This document shows, in pieces, positions 34,769 through 46,300 of a stretch of DNA of 64,000 nt (positions are counted from its first letter, which is position 1; every line of letters starts with the position of its first letter). The DNA is from Nemertoderma westbladi. Taxonomy: Eukaryota; Xenacoelomorpha; Nemertodermatida; Nemertodermatidae. Under the pieces are notes generated by a model that worked only from the letters and a program-made list of their open reading frames with translations, searched no databases and was not told where the DNA came from. The stretch spans positions 1-64,000 of the forward strand of contig JAUCBJ010001139.1 in assembly GCA_032718475.1 (NCBI GenBank). The letters are read 5' to 3'. A program made the position numbers and the translations under genes.

Positions 34769-37700
34769 CAGTCGGTGATATAGGCGATTTTGGACTTGAT
34801 CCAATTTTGGAACTTGCTAAGTCAAAATTGGACTTCCATTCCAATATCGGAATTAATTTTGATATGAATTACAGTGAATTTTCCACGGCCTACAATTTTT
34901 TCAGACGGGATCTGAAATTTAACCTACATGTTCTTTACTACAAAATAAGAGTTTTAACCGTGCACGAGAAAATTTCACGGTGCACCACAAAGGCAACCGA
35001 CATTTAAAGTTTTGCGCATCCAATTTTGGACTTTAGGTCCAATTTTGTCTTTCCATCAGCACTATACAGCTATACGGTACTACTGTACTACACTGTACGT
35101 ACAGTACACTGCTGTAAAATGGCAGAATGCAGGAATGGGTAGCGTATTGTTTCTATTGAGCAGCACATAGCACTTTAAGTCCACAGTTGTCTTTCTGAAT
35201 GAAATTTATCTTATTTACTCCAGTACTCAATTTTGTTTCACTTTGTCAATGTACGTGCATACGTAAATAGATTTTAAAAACTAGAACTGTAACAATCTGT
35301 TGAAATGATTAAGATACCTTCCATGTCCTTCACGCAGTATGTGAGATACTGAAACAATCCATTGAAACGTTTAACAGTTTAAGAGACCTTCGTGCAGCAT
35401 GTGGGGCACTGTAACAATCTGTTGAAACGTTTAAGAGACCTTCGTGCAGCACGTTGGATACTGAAACAATCTGTTGAAACGTTTAAGAGACCTTCATGCA
35501 GCACATGTGATACTGTAACATTGTGTAACAATCTGATGAAACGTTTGAGAGACCTTCGCGCAGTATGTGAAATACTGAAACAATATGTTAAAACGTTTGA
35601 GACCTTCGCGCAGCATGTGGAGAACTGTAACAATCTGTTGAAAAGTTTAAGAGACCTTCGCGCAGCACGTGGCGTACACCAACATTGTGTAACAAACTGT
35701 TGAAACGTTTAAGAGACCTTCACGGAGCACGTGGGTTGCTGTAACATTGTAACAAGCTGTTGGAAAGTTTAAGAGTGCTTCGCGCAGCACGTGGGGTACT
35801 GTACTGTAACATTGTTAACAAGCTGTTGAAACGTTTAAGAGACCTTCGCGCAGCACGTGGCGTACTCCAACATTGTGTAACAAAATGTTGAAACGTTTAA
35901 TAGACCTTCGTGCAGCCCATGAGGTACTGAAACAATCTGTTGAAACGTTTGAGACCTTTGCGTAGCATCTGGCGAACTGTATCATTGTGCAACAAGCTGT
36001 TGAAACATTTAAGAGACCTTCGCGCAGCACGTGGCGCACTGTAACATTGTGTAACAAGATGTTAAAATGTTTAAGAGACCTTCGCGCAGCACGTGGCGTG
36101 CTCCAACATTGTGTAACAAAATGTTGAAACGTTTAAGAGACCTTCGCGCAGCACGTGGCTTACTGTAACATTGTGTAACAAGCTGTTGAAACGTTTAAGA
36201 GACCTTCGCGCAGAACGTGGTGTACTCCAACATTGTGTAACAAACTGTTGAAACGTTTAAGAGATCTTCGCGCAGCACGTGGCTTACTGTAACATTGTGT
36301 AACAATCTGTTGAAACGTTTGAGAGACCTTCGCGCAGCACGTGGCGTGCTCCAACATTGTGTAATAAACTGTTGAAACGTTTAAGAAACCTTCGCGCAGC
36401 ACGTGGCTTACTGTAACATGGTGTAACAAGCTGTTGAAACGTTTAAGAGACATCCACGGAGCACGTGGCTTGCTGTAACATTGTAACAATCTGTTGGAAC
36501 GTTTAAGAGACCTTCGCTCAGCATGTGGCATACTGTAACATTGTTAACAAGCTGTTAAAACGTTTAATAGACCTTCGTGCAGCACATGGGGGTACTGAAA
36601 CAACCTGTTGAAACGTTTGAGAGACCTTCGCGCAGCACGTGGCGCACTGTAACATTGTGTAACAAGCTGTTCAAATGTTTAAGAGACCTTCGCGCAGCAT
36701 GTGGCTTACTGTAACATTGTGTAACAATATGTTGAAACGTTTGATAGACCTTCGCGCAGCACGTGGCGCACTGTAACATTGTGTAACAAGCTGTTCAAAT
36801 GTTTAAGAGACCTTCGCGCAGCACGTGGCTTACTGTAACATTGTGTAACAATCTGTTGAAACGTTTGAGAGACCTTCGCGCAGCACGTGGCGCACTGTAA
36901 CATTGTGTAACAAGCTGTTCAAATGTTTAAGAGACCTTCGCGCAGCACGTGGCGCACTGTAACATTGTGTAACAATCTGTTCAAATGTTTAAGAGACCTT
37001 CGCGCAGCACGTGGCGCACTGTAAGATTGTGTAACAAGCTGTTGAAACGTTTAAAAGACCTTCGCGCAGCACGTGGCGTACTCCAACATTGTGTAACAAA
37101 CTGTTGAAACGTTTAAGATACCTTCACGTTCGCGCAGTATCTGAGATACTCAAACAATCTGTTGAAGCGGTTCAAAGGCCTTCGCGCAGAGCATGAGACA
37201 CTAAAACAATATATTGAAACGATTAAGAGGTCTATTTATTTTCCATCATAGTAACACCCCAATTCATGATATTGACTGATTGAATGGGATAATCTTTTTA
37301 GGCTCATTAAGCCAAGGAATGCCTGTTCACCACCATGGATGATATTCTATAGTAAACCTCTTCCATTATGTTTTCGAAAGTTGCCTTTGTTCCCATTTAT
37401 CGACCACTCACAAGGATGAAAGCTAGGGTCGGTCTAGGCTGAAGCATTTAAAGCACTGTGCAGCTGTGCTCAAACAGTGCTGCTCCCGTGCACCGTGCCC
37501 AGGCTGGCGTGCCCCACCTAGGCATCGAAACAGGGCTTCCTAATTCTGTAATTGGAAGCCCAGGAATATCACCAATATACCAAGCTACTGCTTGGTCTAG
37601 GGTCTAGCTGCAGCTGTGCTTCTAACGTAGAACTGTGCTGTACAGGGTACAGCTCTAGTCATGCCCATATAGCCTTATGGTCGGACCCGACCCCTGTACC

Positions 37701-37994
37701 TTGTTACTAGTGTTACAGCAGTCATCCTCCATAGCATCTCTGCAAACAAAGTCCAATTTTGGAATGTATGAATACATTTCTGCAAAAGCATGGTAGGAAT
37801 AATGAATTTGGCACAAAAATCATATATTTATTGAAAAATGATAGAATTTATGATGGAAATATACTTGCTGGACTTTAAAATATTTTTTTTAATTTAGAAA
37901 AGTCCAATTTTGGAGTGTATTCCGATTTCGGAATCCACCCTCGCACAAAGTTCCAAAATTGGAATAAGTCCAAAATCGCCTATATCACCGACTG
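34769..37994. mobile_element. TIR element, family CAGTCGGTGA, copy 2, 5-bp TSD ATAAC
   Basis: Left CAGTCGGTGATATAGGCGAT (34769 on) and the reverse complement at the right end (to 37994). ATAAC is duplicated at 34764-34768 and 37995-37999. Subterminal GTCCAATTTTGGACTT palindromes occur at about 34795-34850, 35015-35052 and 37750-37970. Same terminal 10 bp and same 5-bp duplication length as 29870-31752, but the inner sequence differs. Most of its interior is a minisatellite. Confidence 0.9.
35290..37225. repeat. Minisatellite, ~62-bp unit, about 30 copies
   Basis: Unit: CTGTTGAAACGTTTAAGAGA, CCTTCGCGCAGCACGTGGCG, then CACTGTAACATTGTGTAACAAG. Shorter units (~50 bp) lacking ACATTGTGTA occur toward the left edge, and dimeric alternation of GCTTACTG and GCGTACTCC suggests higher-order units of ~124 bp in 36060-36420. 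Outer copies are more diverged than central ones. CACGTG sits in most units. Several frames stay open on the minus strand only because of the repeat. Confidence 0.95.
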
Positions 37995-38179
37995 ATAACA
38001 GCATAAGGTTAAATACGTAAATAAGTGACCAGTTGCAGTCAGCCAGTGCTGCAGTGTGAGTTTCCTTTCTCCCTCCTGCAATGCCAGTTGTTATTGTGTT
38101 GCTGTGCTGTTGGTCTGATGAACGCATGTCTGTTGTCTCAGTCTCACTGTCTGCCTGGTGCTAGGTTCGGCTGATTTCT

Positions 38180-38445
38180 GCGCCAGGCAAATATGTACGC
38201 CGGGTGTGCTGGGCTGATTCCTGCTCCGGCGCCGGGTCAATTTCTGCAGCGTCGACGCCGGGAATATTTCGACGCCTGCTGCGCCGAGCGCAGCATCTCT
38301 ACCATTGGCAGTGCTCCGCCGGCTACGCCGGCGTAGCACATCTCTGCGCCGACCCTTCCGGCTCATTGCCCGGCGTAGCACATTTCTGCGCCAGCTCCCG
38401 GCGCAAGTTCTAGTGCTGCGCCGAACGTGCTCGGCGTACATGTAA
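38180..38445. repeat. GC-rich CGCCGGGT/CTGCGCCG block, right subterminal part of the hAT-like element
   Basis: Mirror of the left GC-rich block at 32280-32550 in motif content. Ends GCGCCGAACGTGCTCGGCGT before the terminal repeat. Confidence 0.75.
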
Positions 38446-38963
38446 AACTTTTCAATAGGGCCAAAATGGCCAAGTAAAAACTGCGGTATTCATGAAAGCA
38501 ACTGCTGGGGCACGTTGGCTTGTCAATCACAGCCAGTGAATACAGGCTGAGTGTAAGTAAAGCCCAGCATGTTGGCGCTGAGGTAGAGTTCTGAGGTAGA
38601 GTTCTATCTACCTTTAGGTAGAGAGAAAGGCTCCAGTGTAGTAACGGCTGGACTCGCCACTGTAGTAAACATGCCTGTAAGAGTGCAGTTTGAGGCGCCC
38701 GCCCTAACATATTATTTTCTACATATTTTTTACTAATCTAATAATTAACACACCTTTACCTGTCACTTAGGTTATAAGCAGTGTGCTAGCACTTGCAGCG
38801 TAATAATTAATTATTTACTTTAATTCTATTCGATTGGTAATAAAAATAACAAGTTCATATATTTAATTTGTAAAAATTCTTTAAAATATGAGAAAAGTAC
38901 TTTACATAGATTTTTCTTTATTTAGCTGTTTAGTACGCTATAATATAAATGCTCTCATAAATA

Positions 38964-39236
38964 CAGTTAGGGGGGGGGGGGGGGGGGGGGGGGGGGACTG
39001 GACGCAATAAAAATTCATCACTCTCCAGGGGAGATTTGACGTAAATAACAGATGATTACTCTCAAAAATAAAACTGCAATGTTCATTTATGTTTAATTTA
39101 TTGTTTTGGTTAAAATAACGTGCCACTATAAACTGCTCCTTTCCCTAAATTGAGAATTTAACATTGAGGCGGGATATTAATTCGCCAAGGCGAGTTTTGC
39201 GTCCAGCCCCCCCCCCCCCCCCCCCCCCCTGTCTCG
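38964..39236 (-). mobile_element. MITE with G/C homopolymer ends, copy 1, TSD ATAAATA
   Basis: Starts CAGTTAG then 27 G and ends in 23 C then TGTCTCG. ATAAATA is duplicated at 38957-38963 and 39237-39243. The body is the reverse complement of the 56991-57234 element, e.g. ACTGGACGCAATAAAAATTC and CTCCAGGGGAGATTTGACG. It contains the shared 55-bp module on the minus strand (39097-39153). Confidence 0.88.
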
Positions 39237-39243
39237 ATAAATA

Positions 39244-39890
39244 ATAATTACATCATCATAAATTCACCCAAATATGCTGACTCTGTTGACTGTTAGCACA
39301 GAGCCAGAGCCTGATATTATAATGTTTTCAGTTACTATCGCCCTCGAATTCAGACCCAGCTACTAGAAATAGGCCGCGCCCCGCCTTATGTGAATTTCAT
39401 CAGTATACCGAACTCGTTCGAGACAGAGTGTCGCTATTTAATAGCTACCTCCGCCCTGTAACAGACCCAGCTACTAACTATAGAACTATAATTAGGACGC
39501 CTTCATACAGAACACGTTGCCATTTCATAATGACTCTAAACTGAAGCTACACAAAGGAAAAGGTGAGAAATGATTATCTAATAATAACACACAAAATCCG
39601 ATTATTATACATACTCCTCCTTTTAACAAAGCCGCATTCAACTAACTCCCTTATTACGTATTAGCCTGTGCTGTATCAATGCCTCAGTGGGTGGTCTTTA
39701 CTACAACTGAAAGGCCCGACTCAGCTCCAGGTAAGTTAACAATCTGTCAATAATAAAAATGAAAGCGAGCCGACATTTAGTCAGAGCAACCAAATGGATG
39801 TCCAAGGAGACGGGCTGTCTGGACTTGACTGAGTCGAGTTAAATCGCTTCGCCAAAACGACCAAGTAGCCCATAGGAATACACTACATTT
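39244..39890. other. Non-coding stretch
   Basis: No gene seen. AGACCCAGCTACTA occurs twice (about 39353 and 39464), each preceded by a GCCCT-containing segment, suggesting a small diverged duplication. Confidence 0.5.
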
Positions 39891-40334
39891 TTTTTGGCGA
39901 TTTTGGTCATTTTGGCCGCCAAAACGACCAAGTTAATGTTTATTGGGATTGGGACTGTATATACTGAAGGATAGACTGTATGCTACTGTACATTATGTAG
40001 GCTATGTCAGTATGTAGGCCTATGTCTGTATCTACGCTCTATTTGCAACTTTATTGAGTTCTCCCTCTGCAATTTTGCGGGCTTGGGACCGTTTTTTGAG
40101 TTTTTTGAACACAAAAGGCTGCATTACAAGTACAACTCATAAGATTGTATTGTAATAGGGGCAGCTACTCTCTGACAGCTAGATCAGGCCCCGCTCAATG
40201 CATGGCTCGCCCCACAATCAGACAATGCTTTGTTTTATTTTGCACATCATGTGCGCCCCTCTAAACGATTTGAACTACACTTGGATACACGTTTTGCAAG
40301 CGTTTCTCACTCGTTTGTACTCTGTTGTAGGCCT

Positions 40335-40442
40335 ACTATTTTTGCACTCTTTTGTACTATTTTTGCACTTTATTGTACTCTTTTGCATTCTTTTGTACTA
40401 TATTGTACTATTTTGTATATTTTTGTACTTTTTTGTACAAAT
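40335..40442 (+). repeat. Tandem TTTTGTACTATTTTGCACT-type repeat
   Basis: About ten degenerate 10-12-bp units (TTTTGTACT / TTTTGCACT). The overlapping plus-strand frames (Phe/Leu/Cys-rich) are by-products. Confidence 0.8.
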
Positions 40443-40574
40443 TCGTCGGACCCGCTATAGCCAGATAGCTAATGCTGTAATGGTATTGACAATCAGACAA
40501 TTGACATTCCTTAGTTTGTTAGTTTACCGGTCTGCCGGCAGTACTGTAGTTGTAGTACAGTAGTACATAGTAGG

Positions 40575-41388
40575 TAGGGCTCGATCGGAGCTCCGGCCTC
40601 CGGCTCCGGCTCCGGCCATTTTGGCACCTCCGGCTCCTGCTCCGGCTCCGGTAAAAATATTGCCGGAGTTAATTTTTTAATAAAGTATTATATTTCGTGC
40701 ATATTCTAATCTGAACAATTATTTAACACTATAAGTAGGCCTACTGTAGTACAGCTTCAATATCAAGTATAATCTGACTGTCTGATAATACTGCAGTATT
40801 TACTTAAAGTCAATGACTGGCTGACTGTACTGCAGTAGGCCTACTGGTACTGGCCAGCTGGCTGACTAGCAGACTATTACAGATAGGCCCTACTTTAAAA
40901 AATTGTAAATGCTATGATTGTACACTGTCAGACTGTACCACTGCAGCCATTTACTGCTGTCAAGCATGCCAGCATACTGTACTGCAGTACCGGTACACGT
41001 ACGGTAGGCTACCTACAGTACACACCTCTACCACAGTTAGACAGTTAGCGAGTTAGGTACCGGTACTGTAGGTAATTTTTAGCCGTCAGCGTCAGGCCGT
41101 CGCCGTCAGCATCAGGCCATCGCCGTCAGCGTCAGGCCGTCTGTCCGTGATAAATTAATTATTAAAGTTTAAATTGAAAATTCGTAAATCTATAAATTAT
41201 GAAATTAATTAGACCTACAGTATGATTGATTATGAGCGATTGGCGAACGATAACCATACTTTATTTTTTTTAAATAAATAATTAAATTTTTAAAATTTTT
41301 GAAAAACTCCTGCTCCGGCTCCGGCCAAATTGTCCAACTCCGGTTCCTGCTCCGGCTCCGGCCAAATCCCAACTCCGATCGAGCCCTA
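40575..41388 (-). mobile_element. hAT-like MITE, family TAGGGCTCGATCGGAG, copy B, TSD ATAGTAGG
   Basis: Same ends and interior as 20937-21726 but reversed. Perfect 8-bp duplication ATAGTAGG at 40567-40574 and 41389-41396. It differs by small indels, including three GCCGTCAGCGTCAGGCC-type units at about 41083-41140 where copy A has one. Confidence 0.93.
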
Positions 41389-42170
41389 ATAGTAGGCCTA
41401 CTTAACATTAACATACTGACATAGTCTGACAGTACTGCAGTAACAGCCAGACAGCCTGGAAGATTACAAATTACAGTACCGATACCGGTACAGAATTAGC
41501 TCTACTACCTGTCTACTGCTGTACTGGACTGGTTGAATGAGGTAGAATAAAACGTCTGTCCTTATCTGATCTGATCTGATCTGATCTGACAGCATCTGAT
41601 TCTATAACCAATCAGGAGAAAGATATATAATATTTACCTAACTGTCTGTTAGGTAAATAGCCAATAGCTGAATAGGGGATCACGTTTCAGGTTGCCTGTT
41701 ACGTATCAGTATCATCATATGAAGTAGCAGTACAGGCATATCGGTATGCATCTAATGCACAAAGGCATGTTATTATATATTAAAAATGCGATATACAGTA
41801 GGATGAAGGATGGTGGGTATGTAAGTTGTGTGATTGTCCCAGCAAAGATGGATAGTTTCAGATGTAAACAACTTTCGTAGATTTAGTCTGTTAGTTGGTG
41901 TTGAAACAATAAACTTTTATTAAAAACAATACAGCATTTGCTGCAATATTTTTTTCGTAAATCTTTCTTGTTAATAGTTATCATTATTAATAGTTAAAGT
42001 TAATTATATTAATTATAATTAATATTATTAATTAAGTACGGTAATGATTCTTATTAATATATTACATTTAAAATATGTATGAAATTTAAGAATTTTATTA
42101 ATTTTACTATTTATTAAAGAATATGGGAAGGTGGATGGGAATGTGGGAATTTATAAACACTTATTACCTT

Positions 42171-42350
42171 CCAATTGAAGGAAAAGAGCAGGTTACAGCG
42201 GCTGTAATTTCTAACCAAAACAATAAACGACGTTGTTACCTACAAATTGGGAAAGGAGCAGGTTACCGAGACAGGGTTTTCTAACCAAAACAATAAACGA
42301 TTTTGTTACCTACCAATTGAGGGAAAGGAGAATATGTTACCGCGGCGGCT
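42171..42350 (+). repeat. Three tandem copies of the shared 55-bp module, period ~65-70
   Basis: CCAATTGAAGGAAAAGAGCA, then GGTTACAGCGGC...TTTCTAACCAAAACAATAAA; the second copy from 42241 and a third, shortened copy from 42311. Each is preceded by GTTACCTACCAATTG or a variant. Confidence 0.85.
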
Positions 42351-42892
42351 TGTTTACACAGTTACACCCGTCACCTTCTTACTAACCGTCCTACTGACTG
42401 ATCAATAGATCATCCCCCTCAAAAAATAAAGGACATCGCGCACGCGCATAAAGCACTTAATAAAGATAAATTTAATAAAAACGAATACAATAAAAACAAG
42501 AATAAAAACAATAAACGAATTAGTATATGTGCAGGTCACTGTATAAGACATAAATAAGCTCTATAATACACTCAATAAAGATAAATTAAAAAAGAATTAA
42601 AATCTTCAAATATAAAATTCCAATAAAAGTCGACCGAAAAGTGAAATCCTGGTATCTTCACATGGGCGGTATTCTTCACATGGACCGACACCAAAATTTG
42701 GCACCAGCCGCTAAAAACAAATTTAAAATTTCTAGCTTATTTTATTTGAATTCCTTTTAGTTCGTTTCAGTTAGTCTTTTAGTTAGTATCGTTAGTTTCA
42801 GAGCGGGAAGTATTATATTGACACCCCCCCCCCCCCCCCGGGTTTAAGGGGAATACCGGGGAAACTTCACATGCTGACATAGGCAGAAAGTC

Positions 42893-43066
42893 CAGTACTC
42901 ATTTAGCTACCATTTAAGGATGCAAGGCAGAGATGCCTCGCTAAACCCTTCAAAACATTCGTGCCGAAACGAAAACTACCTTGGCCCCATGCCGGGGTTG
43001 AACCCACAACCTCCGAGAGATGTGAATTCAATATAACCACTACACCAAGGTGCGCTCTGAACCAAG
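42893..43066 (-). repeat. tRNA-derived SINE, copy 1
   Basis: On the minus strand: A box TGGTGTAGTGG (43037-43047), B box GGGTTCAACCC (42995-43005), both at tRNA spacing, then a body with TTCGTTTCGGCACGAATG and TAAATGGTAGCTAAATGAGT. The tRNA head lacks a convincing full cloverleaf, and the body is shared with 58209-58375, so it is a SINE rather than a tRNA gene. Confidence 0.85.
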
Positions 43067-43301
43067 GTGGAACAAGTGTCAGATACCGTCAGATCAGATC
43101 AGATCAGATCAGATAAGGACAGACGTTTTAGCCATCCTACTGGTTGAATGGCAACTGGTATAATCAGATAATAGCAATGAATAGGTAGGCCTATTCATAA
43201 TACTGTAATACCGGTACTATAATAATACTGTAATAATAATAATACTGTAATATAAGATCTGAAGATTGTAGAATTGTTATTGAAATACTGAAATAGGCCT
43301 A

Positions 43302-46300
43302 ATGGCTACCGGTATTAGAGAAAATGAAACTGAGATTTATGTTACTCTACCACAAGGGGAGCGCGTTACTGAAATTGTATCCGCAAATATACCAGTGATG
43401 GATATACTTATTCATTTAAGTAAGAAATATTCCTTAATACCAGCCGAATATTATTTATATTGTGGTGATGATACTTGCAAAACTCGCCCAAGCGCTAATA
43501 TTACATTGACAACATGCAATTCAACTAACTTTCATATTGTCCCTCGAAATAATGAAATCCAGAAAAAAGTTAAAACTCCAGGATTCGAGGAGTCAGTTAG
43601 ACTTCAGGTTATATTCCCAAATACTTCCCGACTTTTGTTTCGTGTAAATCCAAAAATTCCAATTGTCGATAATATCCTTCCAGTTGTTTGCGATCGCAAA
43701 CAATTAAACCCTATTGATTGGGTATTTGAACTGCCGTCTGACCCTGGTAACCCGATTAACTTGCAGTGCTGTTTAGACGATTTCCAGACAAGGGAATTAG
43801 TCCTTACACAGCGGATTTCAGTATCTACCAGTAGTTGTACCCCAGGCGAGGATGATGAATACTTCGGATCGATCGCAGGACCTGGCCAACCGATCTCCCA
43901 ACCCTCGATGTTGCCTATCCCAACTTATCGGGATCATCGATGTTCATTTAGTTCGGGAATCGAAGCGCCGGATCTGGAGAGAAGATCCGAAGGTGAGTCG
44001 AGTGATGAGTGTTTACAACGCCGTTCAGTGAGTATGAGTAACTTGAGTCAGCCAAAGAAAGATAAAAAGAAGCTCAAATCTTTTCGCAACTGGTTTCCTT
44101 TTTTTCACAAGAAAAAGACAAATAAATCTAAACTGAAGGATATCCCGTTAAACTCGAGTAGTCTACCCCGACCGGGATCATTGGGGGGCGTCTCCAGAAC
44201 ATCTTCCACCTCTTCTAGTATATATAAACGAAACGTCACCCCTTCACGCGCTAAATATCGCAATCCCAGCGTCGCAGTCTCCACTCCAGATCTACTCGGG
44301 GATTCAGACCGGGGGAGATTGTCTCTGGAATCGCGGCCTGAACCAATTGGTGGCAGCGGAGATATCCCCTTATACGCGGGGAATTCCTGGCATTCAACCT
44401 CAACAAAAGTTACCAAGAAGAGACAGGCGCCGCCCCCACCTGTCCTCCCTTCTTTAGACACGAATAAACCTTCAGCTAAAAGTTGCACCTCAATTAGTGA
44501 TAATTTCCTTGCGAAAGTCTCCCATGGTAAAGGAAAGGCTCCAGCCCCACCAATCAATCGCCTCAATCGTAAAAGTAGAGCGAAATCTATAGACGGTGCT
44601 GATATTGTCTCCTCTTACTTCCCTTTAGCCGCCCCCAGTAGGACCCCTCGCATGGACTCGCCACCTACATTCGAGCCCCCGCCCCCGCCTACCAGCGACC
44701 CCCCCGGGGAGCCCCTCTCTATCCGTAGACTCCACGCTACCGGCCGGATTGCCGTCCACATGTCCCAGGAGGATATCAACAGCCTCGGACTGTCCGACAG
44801 CGTCGGACTGTCCGACAGCGTTTCCCTTTCCTCTCGTGACTCCCGAAGCGACGACGACGACTCGTTCGACGGCGTTTCGAGTTCGACGATTAGCGAGACG
44901 CAGTTGGGGTTGGAGTTGGACAATGTTATCAGGGAGGCCGAACGACTCCTCGCCTCCAGACAGGAGGCGATGGTGCAGACCGACGTCTCGGTAAACCTCC
45001 TACATCCATCTGTGTTTTTTCCTCCGATGTCTCTTCCAACCGAATCTCCTTGTCTTCCGTTGGATGCCGTCGATTGTCTTCCGACTCCGGGCGGTTCCGT
45101 CGATACGGACGCGTCGACGCCGACCAGACAGTCTCCGGACATCAGTGACACTCCCCAATACGAGACTCATAAACGGAACTCTGTAGTTATAAATAGCGGC
45201 GCTTCCGAAATACTCAACATTATTCAAGTGAAACATAACGAGACTTTCAACATTCCGAAAGTTGATTTAATTTATTCTACAGACTATGTTGTACCGGTAG
45301 CGGCCACCGATATCCTTCCGATTGTTCCTCTTAAAGAAGCGACACTGACAGACGCGACAGGGATCCCGCCGCCGCCGGGGTTCATAGATGATAATAATGC
45401 GCCACCGGAGGGAACCACTACGCCACCCGATGGCGCCACTTTTCCACTGGATGACGCCACTTTGCCACTTGATGGTGCCACTTTGCCACCCGATGGCACG
45501 ACTTTGCCACTTGATGGTGCCACTTCACCGTCCAATGGAGCAACTTTGCCACCCGACGGCGCCACTGTGCCACCCGATGGCGCTACTGTGCCACCCGATG
45601 GCGCTACTTTACCACTGGATGGTGCCACTTTGCCAACAGATGGCACGACTTTGCCACTGGATGGTGTCACTTCACCGTCCCATGGAGCCACTTTGCCACC
45701 CGACGGCGCCACCTTACCACCCGATGATGCCACTTCGCCTGTTGGCGAAGATTCCTTGTTGTTTTCCTCCAAACATTCCGATTGCATTCCGACTAACCGC
45801 TCTCTGTCTCCCCAACTGGACTGTTTAACTGACGACGGCAGCACAACGGTAGAGGAAGACGCCGATAATAGCGAGTATATTAATAATAGAGTCGATCCAA
45901 CGCACGCCGCGTCGCAATCGCCACCGGTGGTGGAAGAGTGCCGCACAGATCACCTGGAATCGGCACCCAAAGATGATAAGTTTCGCGTAACTGCAAGTAA
46001 CACGGACTACTTCCAGGACACGTTGAACGACGTTTCCGATAGCGAGCTGCGGTCGGACAACCAGCTGGGTGACCCCGCGAAACCGTTGGTTAATAACGGT
46101 TTCATCGGGAACGGCGTAGTTACGGATATATACGATATATTCGGCGAGGGAGTCCAACCGGGGTCCGAAGGAATAGTCTCCGAGGTAATTCCGACAAAAA
46201 CAATTAGCTACAAACGCAGTACTCGCGAGAGAGTTACGAGTGATAGTAGCGTCGCACCGCCTAGCGTTATTATTAATACTGTAATTCCACCTTCTATGGT

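Larger units (their letters stand above)
32258..38460. mobile_element. hAT-like transposon, 18-bp TIR CCCTATTGAAAAGTTTTA, TSD CCAAAATG
   Basis: CCCTATTGAAAAGTTTTA at 32258-32275 is matched perfectly by the reverse complement at 38443-38460. A perfect 8-bp duplication CCAAAATG flanks it (32250-32257 and 38461-38468). Both subterminal regions are GC-rich with GCGCCGAACGYG/CGCCGGGTG motifs. No transposase is recognised in the 6.2-kb interior. It holds a LINE relic (33750-34480) and another transposon (34769-37994). Confidence 0.9.
32199..39957. mobile_element. Outer element with CAGTCCCAATCCCAATAAAC inverted ends (broken up by insertions)
   Basis: CAGTCCCAATCCCAATAAAC followed by ATTAACTTGGTC and TTTTGGCGGCCAAAA (32199-32248) is mirrored at 39909-39957. 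No matching target duplication is seen (GCCTA versus TATAT), so the two ends could belong to separate copies. Between them lie the 32258-38460 transposon and the 38964-39236 MITE, inserted later. Confidence 0.6.
41540..43138. mobile_element. TIR element with (GATCT)n ends, flanked by 12-bp direct repeat ACTGGTTGAATG
   Basis: Left: AGGTAGAATAAAACGTCTGT, CCTTATCTGATCTGATC... Right, reverse-complemented: AGGATGGCTAAAACGTCTGT, CCTTATCTGATCTGATC. After the first three bases, five mismatches are followed by >30 matching bases. ACTGGTTGAATG is duplicated at 41528-41539 and 43139-43150. Such a long duplication is closest to what Mutator-like (9-11 bp) elements make; superfamily not assigned. The interior holds three tandem copies of the 55-bp module (42171-42350) and a SINE (42893-43066). 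Confidence 0.8.

Noticed and set aside
35379-36903. Several minus-strand ORFs of 65-123 codons with repeated TCCAKVSQTFQ-type peptides
   Set aside because: They follow the 62-bp minisatellite. The unit is not a multiple of three, so frames shift from unit to unit and stop at random.
35290-37225. CRISPR-like array (regular repeats)
   Set aside because: There are no unique spacers; whole units repeat, and the genome is animal.
32199-39957. Calling the outer CAGTCCC element with full confidence
   Set aside because: The flanking sequences do not show a target duplication, so the two ends might be separate copies; kept only at moderate confidence.
40198-40563. 121-codon hydrophobic ORF (LFCILLYYIVLFCIFLYF)
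   Set aside because: The hydrophobic run is encoded by the TTTTGTACT tandem repeat.
42983-43055. Possible tRNA gene (good A and B boxes)
   Set aside because: No clean acceptor stem pairing, and the following body is shared with a second copy at 58.2 kb, so it is a SINE.
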